Below are positions 47,833 to 56,652 of a stretch of DNA of 64,000 nt, in pieces (positions within the stretch are counted from its first letter, which is position 1; each line of letters begins with the position of its first letter). Source of the DNA: Flaviflexus salsibiostraticola (GTDB taxonomy: Bacteria > Actinomycetota > Actinomycetes > Actinomycetales > Actinomycetaceae); the NCBI RefSeq assembly GCF_003952265.1, contig NZ_CP034438.1:1302001-1366000 (forward strand), in the 5' to 3' direction. Position numbers and translations under genes: made by a program. Below the pieces are notes generated by a model, which was given only the letters and a program-made list of their open reading frames with translations, had not been told where the DNA came from and did not search any database.

Positions 47833-49116
47833 TCACGCGGACGGCACCGCCTTCGTCAGCGCGGTGATGAGCCTGTCCATCCAGTCGCCATCCCTGCGGT
47901 CATAGCCGTCCGAGAGCAGCTTCATGACGAGACGCATGAGGGTGGGGCGGGGCAGTCCGTAGTGCACGCACAGGTGCATGATCTCGGGCTTCTCGATGAG
48001 AGAGGCGAAGATCCGGCCGAGCGTGTAGTACCCGCCGAGCTCCGAGCGCAGCTCCTCCTGGTACTGCCGCAGGACGCGGTCCTGCTGGCCGAGGGTGCGG
48101 CGGGCGAGCGCTTGGGCGATGAAGTCCGCGGCGAGGCGTCCCGACTGCATGGCGTAGGCGATGCCCTCGCCGTTGAACGGGGAGACCATGCCGCCCGCGT
48201 CGCCGACGAGCAGGAGCCCGTTGCCGTAGTGGGGGCCGCGGTTGAATGCCATGGGAAGCGCCGCTCCCCTGACCTGGCCGACCTGGTTCTCGGGCGTGAA
48301 GCCCCACTCCTCGGGGACGTTCGACATCCACGTGTCGAAGAGCCGGCGGTAGTCGATGCCGGTCGGCTTCGCCGTCGACGAGAGGGAGCCGAGGCCGACG
48401 TTGACGAGGCCCTCCCCGAGCGGGAACACCCAGCCGTAGCCCGGCATGAGGTTCGAGCGGCCCGGTTCGCCATCCCACAGCTCGAGGTGCGATTCCATGA
48501 TGGGCTCGTCCGCGCGCGGTGACCTGAAGTAGGTGCGTGTGGCCACGCCCATCGGACGGTTGACGATCTTCTCCCTGCCGACCGAGGTCGCGAGCCGGGC
48601 TGAGACGCCGCCCGCGTCGACGACGACGGGTGCGAGGAACCGCAGGGGCGGGGCCTTGCGGTCGGCGCCCTTCGGGCGAGCTTCAACGCCGATGACGCGG
48701 CCGGAGCGCTCGTGGATGATCGGGCCCGTGACCGTCATCCCCTCGCGCAGGTCGGCTCCCGATTCGACGGCCCGCTTGGCGAGGTCGTGGTCGAACTGGC
48801 CGCGTGCGCGGGCCATGCCGTAGCTGGGCATCGAGTTGAGCTCGGGCCACGGGACTTCGATCCTATGACCGCCGCCGTGGGCGACGAGAGAATAGTTGCG
48901 GATCCAGCCGTCGGTGTTGATGCCCATTCGGATGATCTCGGCGACTGCGCGCGGAGTGAGTCCGTCGCCGCAGATCTTGTCGCGGGGGAAGGTGCCCTTC
49001 TCGAGGACGATCACCGTCAGTCCCGTCTGGGCGAGATAGTGAGCGGTGGCTGAGCCGCCTGGACCGGCGCCTACGACGATCACGTCTGCCATCTCGTCAA
49101 GCCTCATCTGATCCAC
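47833..49116 (-). CDS. menJ: Geranylgeranyl reductase family flavoprotein, probably menaquinone reductase MenJ
   Basis: MenJ saturates one isoprene unit of the menaquinone tail in actinobacteria. The 427-residue protein has the FAD-binding loop VVGAGPGGSATAHYL near the N-terminus, a VVDAGGVSARLA segment, and the second FAD motif GLLLVGDAGGMVSPFNGEG near residue 300. It sits between the nuo operon and menG, which supports the quinone role over chlorophyll or lipid reductases of the same family. The start is GTG at 49116 after AAAGGA. An extended -10 (TGATAGGAT) lies about 25 bases upstream. Confidence 0.85.
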   Translation of the reverse strand: MDQMRLDEMADVIVVGAGPGGSATAHYLAQTGLTVIVLEKGTFPRDKICGDGLTPRAVAEIIRMGINTDGWIRNYSLVAHGGGHRIEVPWPELNSMPSYGMARARGQFDHDLAKRAVESGADLREGMTVTGPIIHERSGRVIGVEARPKGADRKAPPLRFLAPVVVDAGGVSARLATSVGREKIVNRPMGVATRTYFRSPRADEPIMESHLELWDGEPGRSNLMPGYGWVFPLGEGLVNVGLGSLSSTAKPTGIDYRRLFDTWMSNVPEEWGFTPENQVGQVRGAALPMAFNRGPHYGNGLLLVGDAGGMVSPFNGEGIAYAMQSGRLAADFIAQALARRTLGQQDRVLRQYQEELRSELGGYYTLGRIFASLIEKPEIMHLCVHYGLPRPTLMRLVMKLLSDGYDRRDGDWMDRLITALTKAVPSA

Positions 49117-49140
49117 TCTTGTCCTTTCACCATCCGCGTT

Positions 49141-49169
49141 ATCCTATCAGCGTATTTTTCCCGGGAAAC
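49141..49169 (-). promoter_or_regulatory. Candidate promoter of menJ (extended -10 TGATAGGAT)
   Basis: On the minus strand TAGGAT preceded by TGA forms an extended -10. A TTGTTT/GTTTCC region 17-19 bases upstream could be the -35. The leader would be about 18 bases and contain the binding site. Confidence 0.45.
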
Positions 49170-49207
49170 AATGACGGGTGTGTTTCTTTACAGAAGCCCG
49201 CCGTTGT

Positions 49208-49921
49208 CTAATTCGTTGTGTCCTGTGTGTCCGGCTTCGTGGCGCGGTGGACGGCGACAATACCGCCACTGAGATTCCGATATTCAACGCTGCGCCAGCC
49301 CGCCCGCTGGATCCTCGCCGCGAAGTCCTTCTGGTTCGGCCAGTCGAGGATCGACTCCATGAGATAGCTGTAGGCCTCGGCATCGGAGGAGACGACGGAG
49401 GAGATGGCCGGCATGACCGTGCCGAGATAGAAGTTGTACACCTCGCGGAACGGTCGCCACGTCGGAGTCGAGAACTCACAGACAACAAGAGTGCCGCCGG
49501 GGCGGACCACCCGCAGCATCTCCCGCAGCGCAAGATCGGGATCGTGGACGTTGCGCAGCCCGTAGGAGATCGTCGCCGCGTCGAACGTGTTGTCCGCGAA
49601 CGGAAGGGCGGTCGCGTCGCCGGCGATGAACTCCATTTCCGGCATCCGCTCCTTGCCGACCTCGACCATGCCGATCGAGAAGTCGAGCGCCACGACGTCG
49701 GCGCCCGCCTCCGCGTAGGAGGCCGAGGACGTCCCCGTGCCGGCCGCGATGTCGAGGACCCTCATCCCCGGGGTGATGCGGAGGGCCTCACGGACCGCCG
49801 CCCGCCAGACATAGACCTGTCCGAGGCTGAGGACGGTGTTCGTGATGTCATACCGCTTGGCGACGTCGTCAAACATGCCCGCGACATCGCGCGGATCTTT
49901 CTTCAGGGTGGCTCGACTCAT
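49208..49921 (-). CDS. menG: Demethylmenaquinone methyltransferase
   Basis: MenG (UbiE family) methylates demethylmenaquinone using S-adenosylmethionine, the last ring step. The 237-residue protein has the AdoMet loop [12 protein letters not shown], the post-I acidic residue ALDFS, and the signatures [16 protein letters not shown] and [16 protein letters not shown]. Its ATG follows a CATAAT hexamer by six bases and lacks a binding site, so it is probably leaderless. It is divergent from menF, 38 bases away. Confidence 0.96.
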   Translation of the reverse strand: MSRATLKKDPRDVAGMFDDVAKRYDITNTVLSLGQVYVWRAAVREALRITPGMRVLDIAAGTGTSSASYAEAGADVVALDFSIGMVEVGKERMPEMEFIAGDATALPFADNTFDAATISYGLRNVHDPDLALREMLRVVRPGGTLVVCEFSTPTWRPFREVYNFYLGTVMPAISSVVSSDAEAYSYLMESILDWPNQKDFAARIQRAGWRSVEYRNLSGGIVAVHRATKPDTQDTTN

Positions 49922-49933
49922 GTGTCCATTATG
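49922..49933 (-). promoter_or_regulatory. Candidate leaderless promoter of menG (-10 CATAAT)
   Basis: CATAAT, six bases (GGACAC), then the menG ATG. A TTAAGA lies 18 bases upstream as a possible -35. This is one of the better members of the leaderless set. Confidence 0.5.
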
Positions 49934-49959
49934 GACCCATAGCAGTAAGCTTCTTAACC

Positions 49960-51207
49960 GTGCCCGTCATGACTTCACTTCGCGCCGTCACCCGGCCCGC
50001 CGAGCGCCGCCCAAGCCCCGGCGATGTTCCGCAGCCACGCGGCAATATGATCTGGGTCGGCCACGGCGGGGGCATGGTCGGCTGGGGCCTGGCAGCGTCC
50101 CAGACCTTCTCCGGTCCCGACCGTTTCCGCCAGGCACAGGAGTGGTTCGACTCCCTCGCGGCCGCATCGACGATCGATGACACCGTGCAGAGCCCCGGCA
50201 CCGGGCTCGCCGCCTTCGGCACCTTCTCCTTCTCCGATGAATCAGCCGACGCCTCGACGCTCACCATCCCCGCCCGGATCCGCGGCTGGAACGAGCACGG
50301 CGCCTGGGAGACCCTCATCTCCCCCGCCGAGGACACCGCCCAGTCGGACGAGATCGAGGAGCCGGAGCCGATCGCCGATTTCGGGCGGGTCGTCTGGGGC
50401 CCCGGCGAGGTTGACGAGGACCGCTTCATCGACGCCGTCGCCGAGACGGTCGAGATCCTCGCCGACGGTGATATCAAGAAGGTCGTCCTCGCCCGCGACA
50501 TCGCCATCGTCTCCGAGAGGCCCATGGACGAGCGACTCCTCACGGCTCGGCTGGCCAGCGCCTTCCCATCCTGTTGGACGTTCTGCATCGACGGCCTGAC
50601 CGGAGCGACTCCGGAGATGCTCGCGTCGGTGCGCGGCGGCCACCTCAAGACACGGGTGCTCGCAGGGTCGTGGCCGACGACGGGCGGCCACGAGGCCGCC
50701 GAATATGCGCTGCGCTCGTCCGCGAAGGACATCGCGGAGCACCGCTACGCCTCCGATTCCGTCCTCCACGCCATCGACCTCCAGGCGTCGGGCCCGGTCC
50801 GGGCCGACGGCCCTACAATTCTTCACCTGCCGAATGTCGTCCATCTGTCGACCGATTTCGAGGCGGATCTCGCACCGGGGTGGACGGGTCTCACCGCCGC
50901 AGGCGCTATGCACCCAACCGCGGCGGTCGGCGGCACACCGACGGATCTCGCCCTCGATGTCATCGCTCGGATCGAAGGGCTCGACCGGGGCCGCTACGCC
51001 GCGCCGGTCGGGTGGATGGATGCGGCGGGCAACAGCGATTGGGCGCTCGCGCTCCGATGCGCACAGATCGACCCGACGGACCCGCACCGTGCCCGCGCCC
51101 TCGCGGGTGGCGGCGTCATGGACCGATCCGTTCCCCAACAGGAGCTCGCCGAGACCGAGGCGAAGTTCTCCGCCGTGCTCCACGCCTTCAGCCGGCCCAC
51201 CGCGTAA
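49960..51207 (+). CDS. menF: Isochorismate synthase
   Basis: MenF converts chorismate to isochorismate, the entry to menaquinone synthesis. The 415-residue protein has the chorismate-binding fold in its C-terminal half: [11 protein letters not shown] (catalytic lysine region), [23 protein letters not shown], the segment [19 protein letters not shown], and a final cluster around [14 protein letters not shown]. The start is uncertain between GTG 49960 and ATG 49969; neither has a binding site. TAAGCT at 49946-49951 may be the -10, giving a leaderless or nearly leaderless mRNA. Siderophore isochorismate synthases are an alternative, but the men context decides. Confidence 0.92.
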   Translation: MPVMTSLRAVTRPAERRPSPGDVPQPRGNMIWVGHGGGMVGWGLAASQTFSGPDRFRQAQEWFDSLAAASTIDDTVQSPGTGLAAFGTFSFSDESADASTLTIPARIRGWNEHGAWETLISPAEDTAQSDEIEEPEPIADFGRVVWGPGEVDEDRFIDAVAETVEILADGDIKKVVLARDIAIVSERPMDERLLTARLASAFPSCWTFCIDGLTGATPEMLASVRGGHLKTRVLAGSWPTTGGHEAAEYALRSSAKDIAEHRYASDSVLHAIDLQASGPVRADGPTILHLPNVVHLSTDFEADLAPGWTGLTAAGAMHPTAAVGGTPTDLALDVIARIEGLDRGRYAAPVGWMDAAGNSDWALALRCAQIDPTDPHRARALAGGGVMDRSVPQQELAETEAKFSAVLHAFSRPTA

Positions 51208-51251
51208 TCGCCGCGGGACAGGGTTGGTCTCGTCAGAGCTCGTCGACTCCG

Positions 51252-51296
51252 GGTGCCGCGGCTGACGTGAGGTGACGGCACCCCAGCCGCGGCACC
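51252..51296. terminator. Large hairpin between converging menF and htrA-like genes
   Basis: A perfect 13-bp stem (GGTGCCGCGGCTG / CAGCCGCGGCACC) encloses 19 bases that can form a small inner GGTG/CACC hairpin. It lies between the two converging genes and probably terminates both. Confidence 0.75.
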
Positions 51297-51303
51297 AGGC
51301 TTT

Positions 51304-52980
51304 CTAGCCGCGCCGTCCGAGGACGAGCTCGATCTCCGAGACGTCACCGTTGCGGGCAATCTCCAGGACGACGGTCTCGCCCGGCGCGTACTGCCGCACG
51401 AACCCGGTGAGCGCCGTGTTCGAGGCGAGCCGGTCGCCGTTGATCGAGAGGATCGCGTCCCCCGGCTGCAGGCCGAATTGGGATGCGGGCGAGTTGGGCG
51501 ACACCTCGACGACGCGGGCGGCGACCTGGTTGCTGCCGTCCACCGAAACGACCTCCGACGTCGTTGTCACGCCGATGAAGGCGTGATCAACCGAGCCGTC
51601 GTCCATGAGGTCGACCGCGACTCTGTTCGCCAGGTCGATGGGGATGGCGAAGCCGAGGCCGATCGATCCGGCCGTACCCCCATCCGCATTCGACAGGGAG
51701 GCGATCGATGAGTTGATGCCGATGACCTCTCCGGCCGCGTTGAAGAGCGGGCCACCGGAGTTGCCGGGGTTGATCGCCGCGTCGATCTGGATCGCGTTCG
51801 TCACGACCGCATCCGCCGAGGAGTCCTCCCGCGTGACGACCGGACGGTCGAGGGCAGAGATGATGCCGGTGGTCACCGTCGAGGACAGTCCGAGTGGGTT
51901 GCCGATCGCCACGACCGGCTCACCGACGACGAGGTTGTCCGACGTCCCGAGGTTCGCCGGCGAGAGTCCGTCGGGCACGCTCCTCAGCTGGAGAACGGCG
52001 ATATCGGTCGATGCATCGGAGCCGACGACGTCCGCCTCAATGATCGTGCCGTTCGAGAGGGTGACGAGAATCTGCCGCGCACCCGCGATGACATGGTGGT
52101 TCGTGATGATGCGACCCTCACCGTCGATGATGACGCCGGAGCCGGTCGATCCGGCCGTATCCGTCATCGACTCAATGGCGACGACCGACGGTCGCACCTC
52201 CTCCGCGACGGCCGCCCAGTTGACCGCTCCGTCGGAGGCGATGGTCCGGACCTCAGTCGACTGCCGCACGGTCGCCTGCTCACCCGTGGGCTCGATGAGC
52301 CCGTAGACGATACCGGCGCCGCCGGCGCCGCCGAGCAGTGCGGCGACGAGGGCGGCCAGCGCAACCGTACCCGCGCCGGCACCCCGACGCCCGCGCCGCG
52401 GTTCTGCGGGGTAGGCACCCGTTGCTGTGGGAGAGTAGCCGGGCCGGGCTCCCGGCCGATCGGAGTAGCGGTTCGCCTGCTGCGCCGACATCGCCGGCCC
52501 CGCTGTGGGCGGCACCGTACCGGGTGCAGCTCCCTGGCCTGCGGACGGTGTGTGCCCAGCGGACGCCGTGGCGCCGTGTGGTGACCACGCGCTGTGCCCT
52601 GCGGACGGGACCGGCCCACGGGACGTGGGAGCCGAGGCCTGTGGGGCCGGCCGAGAAGCCGCTCGCCTGGTCTCGTCGGTCGGCTGTCCAGGCACGCCGA
52701 ATCGACTCGTCGGATCGTCCTGGCGACCGGTGGCGTCGTCCTGGCGACCGGCTGCATCGTCTTGGCGACCGGTGGCGCGTCCACCCCATTCGGGCGCATG
52801 ATCGGACGTCGCCGTCTGGCCCTCTGACCTCGCCGGCGGCATAAAGCGGCCGTGGTGTTCACCCGGCGCGTGGGGCGACGATCCGGAGCGCTCGATCTGA
52901 TCCCGCGGCGCGGCCAGGTCCTCCTGGTCGTCTCCGCTTCGCCCATCGGCGCTCCACCCGCCCGGTCCGTTGCTCGTCAC
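51304..52980 (-). CDS. Membrane-anchored HtrA/DegP-type serine protease with PDZ domain
   Basis: The 558-residue protein belongs to the S1C quality-control proteases of the cell envelope. Residues 1-200 form a disordered Pro/Ser/Gly-rich cytoplasmic tail containing a GRQDDAT repeat (about 71-90). One membrane segment follows (about 203-227), then the trypsin-like domain with the triad His296 (TNHHVI), Asp326 (STDIAVL) and Ser408 (GNSGGPLF). A PDZ domain ends the protein (SPASQFGLQPGDAILSING). The start is GTG at 52980 after GAAAGGA. It interrupts the men genes. Confidence 0.95.
   Translation of the reverse strand: MTSNGPGGWSADGRSGDDQEDLAAPRDQIERSGSSPHAPGEHHGRFMPPARSEGQTATSDHAPEWGGRATGRQDDAAGRQDDATGRQDDPTSRFGVPGQPTDETRRAASRPAPQASAPTSRGPVPSAGHSAWSPHGATASAGHTPSAGQGAAPGTVPPTAGPAMSAQQANRYSDRPGARPGYSPTATGAYPAEPRRGRRGAGAGTVALAALVAALLGGAGGAGIVYGLIEPTGEQATVRQSTEVRTIASDGAVNWAAVAEEVRPSVVAIESMTDTAGSTGSGVIIDGEGRIITNHHVIAGARQILVTLSNGTIIEADVVGSDASTDIAVLQLRSVPDGLSPANLGTSDNLVVGEPVVAIGNPLGLSSTVTTGIISALDRPVVTREDSSADAVVTNAIQIDAAINPGNSGGPLFNAAGEVIGINSSIASLSNADGGTAGSIGLGFAIPIDLANRVAVDLMDDGSVDHAFIGVTTTSEVVSVDGSNQVAARVVEVSPNSPASQFGLQPGDAILSINGDRLASNTALTGFVRQYAPGETVVLEIARNGDVSEIELVLGRRG
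52715..52777. repeat. Three tandem 21-bp repeats in the htrA-like gene
   Basis: Units at 52715-52735, 52736-52756 and 52757-52777 are nearly identical and encode seven-residue GRQDDA[T/A] repeats in the cytoplasmic tail. Being in frame, copy-number changes would alter tail length without breaking the gene. Confidence 0.9.
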
Positions 52981-53062
52981 TGGTGGTCCTTTCTTCGATG
53001 GGGTCAGTCAACTCCCCAGTTCTGCTAAATCACTTCAGGAAATCTGTGCGCCGCCTGGAGCC

Positions 53063-54652
53063 TCAGCCGGCCGCTCGCTCCGCGGCGTGGGACATGGCCC
53101 GCGCCACGCGGTCGCGACGATGGCGCACCTCGTCAACGGGCCTCTCGCAGGCGACGCGAATCACACGGCGCGCGGCCGGCTCGGCGAGGATGTCCATCAG
53201 CTCATCGAGGGAGTGGACATCAACCCCGGTCCACCCGAGGGCTCTCGCGGCCGCGATGATGTCGATGCTCTTCGCGGTGCGGAACACCCGGTCGAAGTAC
53301 TGCTCGTGCTGCGGCGCACCGTGCTCGAGGGTCGCGAAGATCCCACCCCCGCCATCGTCGAGGACGATGACATCGATCGGTGGCTCCTCCTGACCGCGCG
53401 TGAGCACAAGACCGCCGAGGTCGTGGATGAAGGTGAGGTCGCCGACCGCGGCCTTCATGCCCGGGATGATCTGGGCCATGCCCCGGGCCGTCGAGACTGA
53501 CCCGTCGATGCCGGCCAGTCCCCTGCTCGCATGGAACCGAGCCTGCGGATAACCGGCGAGCAGGTCGACGTCGCGGATGATGTTGGAGGCTCCGAGGAAC
53601 CAGTCCCCGCCGGAGTCGGCGATGGCGGCGCTCGCCGTCAGTGCATCCAGATCATCGCCGAGCGCCTCGCGGCCAGCGGCGTGGGCCGCGGCCCCGGCCC
53701 GCTGCCATCGGGCGAGCCATTCCTCCTGCGGTTCGATCTTCGGGAAGGCCTCGAGGATGCGGGCCACCCGGCCCGGGTCGGTGGGCACCGGCTCGGTGCG
53801 GACCGAGAGGACTTCGATATCGGTCCGAGAGATGAGGCGGGTGATGGGGCGGGAGAGCGTCGGATGACCGACGATGATGACGCGCTCGATCTCGGAATCG
53901 ACGTGCCCGAGAACGATTCGCCCCGCGGGGATCGCGCCGGGCAGCCCGCGCTGGACTGCGGCCGGTTCGGCGAGGATCGGTACGCCCGCGGAGCCGCTCC
54001 TGCCTAATAGCTCATCGATGGGCGCACCTGGACCGGCCACGATGATGGTCGGTCGATCGTCGAGTGCTTCTCGCTCCAGCTCCTCCATCGGCACCGTGAA
54101 GGACGGGATGGTCGGCGCGGCGGTGAACGACGGACCATCGGGGGTGAGCGGGTCTTCGAAGGAGAGGTTGATATGGATGGGGCCGCGACGGACCTCGTCG
54201 AGCACCGCGTCGAGCAGGTGGGGCCGGTCGGCGGCATCCTCCGCCGAGATGTCGATCTCGCCGACGAGGCCCGGGCCGAGCAGTCCCACCTGGTCCGTCG
54301 TCTGGTTCGCGCCACTCCCCCTCATGCGGACCGGACGATCGGCGGTCAGTGCGATGAGGGGAATGCCGGAATGGTAGGCCTCGATAACGGCCGGGTGGAG
54401 ATTGGCGACGGCCGAGCCCGATGTCGTGACGACGGCCGCCGGCTCACCCGATGCTCGGCCGAGGCCGAGCGCGACGAAGCCGGCGACCCGCTCGTCCGTC
54501 TCGACGTGGAGGGTGATCGCGTCGAGCATCTCGAGCTCTCGCAGCGCGTATGCGAGCGGCGCTGATCGGGAGCCGGGGCAGAGGACGAAGCGGCGCACGC
54601 CGATGCCGAGGAGCGCGCGCAGGACGGCGGCGGCGCCCGCCTGGGAGCTCAC
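53063..54652 (-). CDS. menD: SEPHCHC synthase (menaquinone synthesis)
   Basis: MenD is a thiamine-diphosphate enzyme that adds succinyl semialdehyde from 2-oxoglutarate to isochorismate. The 529-residue protein has VLCPGSRSAPLAYAL near residue 25, ADRPVRMRGSGANQTTDQVG, SNIIRDVDL, and the ThDP-binding region VLDDGGGGIFATLEHG near the C-terminus. The start is GTG at 54652, overlapping the menC stop as GTGA. A longer upstream frame is menC shadow. Confidence 0.95.
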   Translation of the reverse strand: MSSQAGAAAVLRALLGIGVRRFVLCPGSRSAPLAYALRELEMLDAITLHVETDERVAGFVALGLGRASGEPAAVVTTSGSAVANLHPAVIEAYHSGIPLIALTADRPVRMRGSGANQTTDQVGLLGPGLVGEIDISAEDAADRPHLLDAVLDEVRRGPIHINLSFEDPLTPDGPSFTAAPTIPSFTVPMEELEREALDDRPTIIVAGPGAPIDELLGRSGSAGVPILAEPAAVQRGLPGAIPAGRIVLGHVDSEIERVIIVGHPTLSRPITRLISRTDIEVLSVRTEPVPTDPGRVARILEAFPKIEPQEEWLARWQRAGAAAHAAGREALGDDLDALTASAAIADSGGDWFLGASNIIRDVDLLAGYPQARFHASRGLAGIDGSVSTARGMAQIIPGMKAAVGDLTFIHDLGGLVLTRGQEEPPIDVIVLDDGGGGIFATLEHGAPQHEQYFDRVFRTAKSIDIIAAARALGWTGVDVHSLDELMDILAEPAARRVIRVACERPVDEVRHRRDRVARAMSHAAERAAG

Positions 54653-55638
54653 AGCACACCCCCGGTCAGCTCGCCGATGTCCCGGGTCGCGGCGAGATGG
54701 TCCCACATGGCCGAAAGCCTCTCAGCCCAGCGCTCCTCCAACTCCGCATCCCCGGGTGGGACGGTGTCCGGCTCGACCCGGCGGACCGGCAGGCTGCCAT
54801 CGGTGGGCACGAGGCTCTCGCTCGCCACGTCCCGGTCGAACAGCTGGACGGTCGCCAGGCCACAGGCATGGTCGAGGGTGGGCAGGCTGGCCGCGAGCGC
54901 GACGCCGGCGGCGATACCGACGGAGGATTCGAGCGCGGAGGAGACGACGACGGGCAGGCCGATGTCGGCTGCGAGCCGCAGGCAGGCACGGACGCCGCCG
55001 AGCGGCTGGACCTTGCAGATGATGAGGTCGGCCGCGTCCTGTTCGGCGACCCTGTAGGGGTCCTCCGCGCGGCGGATCGATTCGTCCGCGGCGATGGGCA
55101 CATTGACGGCGGCGCGGACCGTCGCGAGGTCCTCGACCGAGGCGACGGGCTGCTCGACGTACTCAAGCCCGCGGGCGGCCTTGTCGAGCAGCGGGATGGC
55201 ACGGATCGCGGTGTCGACATCCCACCCAGCATTGGCGTCCACCCTGATCCTGCCACCGAACGACTCGCGCACGGCCGCGATCCTGTCGAGGTCGTCGTCG
55301 AGGGTCTGGCCCTTCTCTGCGACCTTGACCTTGGCGGTCTCGCAGCCGCCCCGGCGGGCGATGATCTCGCGGGCACGATCCGGGCTCGTCGCGGGAACGG
55401 TCACATTGACGGGCACGGCACTCCGGACGGGGGTGGGATACCCAAGGTAGGCGGCCTCGAGGGCGGCGGCGAGCCAGGGCGCGGACTCGGGGATGTCATA
55501 GTCCCAGAATGGCGAGACCTCGGCCCACCCCGCCGGACCCTGGATGAGCACACCATCGCGATGGTCGAGCCCGCGGAAGCGGGTGGTCAGGCGGGTTCGG
55601 TAGACCCGCCAGGGCAGGGGGAGGCTTGCGGCACGCAT
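54649..55638 (-). CDS. menC: o-Succinylbenzoate synthase
   Basis: MenC dehydrates SHCHC to o-succinylbenzoate. The 329-residue enolase-superfamily protein has the catalytic lysine region KVKVAEK (about residue 110), metal ligands in RVDANAGWDVD and YVEQPVASVEDL, then IAADESIR and LIICKVQPLGG (second catalytic lysine). The ATG at 55638 follows TAGTCT by exactly six bases, suggesting a leaderless mRNA. It is coupled to menD and divergent from menB. Confidence 0.94.
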   Translation of the reverse strand: MRAASLPLPWRVYRTRLTTRFRGLDHRDGVLIQGPAGWAEVSPFWDYDIPESAPWLAAALEAAYLGYPTPVRSAVPVNVTVPATSPDRAREIIARRGGCETAKVKVAEKGQTLDDDLDRIAAVRESFGGRIRVDANAGWDVDTAIRAIPLLDKAARGLEYVEQPVASVEDLATVRAAVNVPIAADESIRRAEDPYRVAEQDAADLIICKVQPLGGVRACLRLAADIGLPVVVSSALESSVGIAAGVALAASLPTLDHACGLATVQLFDRDVASESLVPTDGSLPVRRVEPDTVPPGDAELEERWAERLSAMWDHLAATRDIGELTGGVL

Positions 55639-55671
55639 GAGCTAAGACTAGCGAAGTGGCACAATAGCGCC
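55639..55671. promoter_or_regulatory. Divergent leaderless promoters of menC and menB
   Basis: Only 33 bases separate the two start codons. For menC, TAGTCT (55645-55650, minus) is six bases from its ATG. For menB, CACAAT (55660-55665, plus) is six bases from its ATG. Each -35 region must therefore lie within the other gene, so the two promoters overlap and may compete or be co-regulated. Confidence 0.5.
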
Positions 55672-56652
55672 ATGACGCTTTCACTTCCCGTGTCCGTATC
55701 CGAGACCTTCGATCCGAGGCGGTGGCGCGACGTCGACGGCTTCCAGCTGACCGACATCACCTACCACCGCGGTGTACGGCGCGAGTTCGAGGGCGACACG
55801 ATCGTGTCCGAGACCGACCTGCCGGTGGTCCGGATCGCCTTCGCCCGGCCCGAGGTGCGCAACGCCTTCCGCCCCGAGACGGTCGATGAGCTCTACCGCG
55901 TGCTCGACCATGCCCGGCTCACCCCGGACGTGGGCGCGATCATCCTCACCGGCAACGGGCCCTCGCCGAAGGATGGCGGGTGGGCGTTCTGCTCGGGCGG
56001 CGATCAGCGGATCCGCGGAAAAGACGGCTATCGCTACGACGGCGGGGAGACCCCCGATGAGCACGCGAGAACCCGTGACACGATCAATCCCGCCAAGGCG
56101 GGCCGCCTCCACATCCTCGAGGTCCAGCGCCTCATCCGCACCATGCCGAAGGTTGTCATCGCCGCCGTCTCGGGATGGGCGGCGGGCGGCGGCCACTCGC
56201 TCAATGTTGTCTGCGACCTGTCGATCGCATCGATCGAACACGGCCGCTTCAAGCAGACGGATGCGAACGTCGGCTCCTTCGACGGCGGCTACGGCTCAGC
56301 TCTGCTCGCCCGTCAGGCGGGTGACAAGCGTGCCCGCGAGATCTTCCTCCTCGCCCGCGAGTACTCGGCGCAGGACGCCGCGGCGTGGGGCGTCGTCAAC
56401 GAGGCGGTCCCCCACGATCAGCTCGAGGAGAAGGCCTGGGAGTATGCACAGATCGTGACGTCGAAGTCGCCGCAGGCGATTCGGATGCTGAAGTTCGCCT
56501 TCAACCTGGCCGATGACGGGCTCGCGGGCCAGCAGGTCTTTGCGGGCGAGGCCACGAGACTCGCCTACATGACCGACGAGGCTGCCGAGGGTCGCGACTC
56601 CTTCCTTGAGAAGAGGGACCCCGACTGGTCGGCGTTCCCCTACTACGCATGA
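55672..56652 (+). CDS. menB: 1,4-Dihydroxy-2-naphthoyl-CoA synthase
   Basis: MenB closes the second ring of the naphthoquinone. The 326-residue crotonase-family protein has FCSGGDQRIRG, SGWAAGGGHSLNVVCDL (oxyanion hole) and TDANVGSFDGGYGSALLAR, the MenB signature. The ATG at 55672 fits the leaderless pattern. A frame that continues more than 1 kb upstream through menC and menD on the other strand is spurious. It overlaps menE by four bases (ATGA). Confidence 0.97.
   Translation: MTLSLPVSVSETFDPRRWRDVDGFQLTDITYHRGVRREFEGDTIVSETDLPVVRIAFARPEVRNAFRPETVDELYRVLDHARLTPDVGAIILTGNGPSPKDGGWAFCSGGDQRIRGKDGYRYDGGETPDEHARTRDTINPAKAGRLHILEVQRLIRTMPKVVIAAVSGWAAGGGHSLNVVCDLSIASIEHGRFKQTDANVGSFDGGYGSALLARQAGDKRAREIFLLAREYSAQDAAAWGVVNEAVPHDQLEEKAWEYAQIVTSKSPQAIRMLKFAFNLADDGLAGQQVFAGEATRLAYMTDEAAEGRDSFLEKRDPDWSAFPYYA

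Noticed and set aside
52715..52777. CRISPR-like array
   Set aside because: The 21-bp units are directly abutting with no spacers and lie in frame inside a protease gene.
54550..55671. Upstream extension of menB of about 370 codons
   Set aside because: It runs antisense through menC and part of menD, and the MenB family starts at the ATG at 55672.
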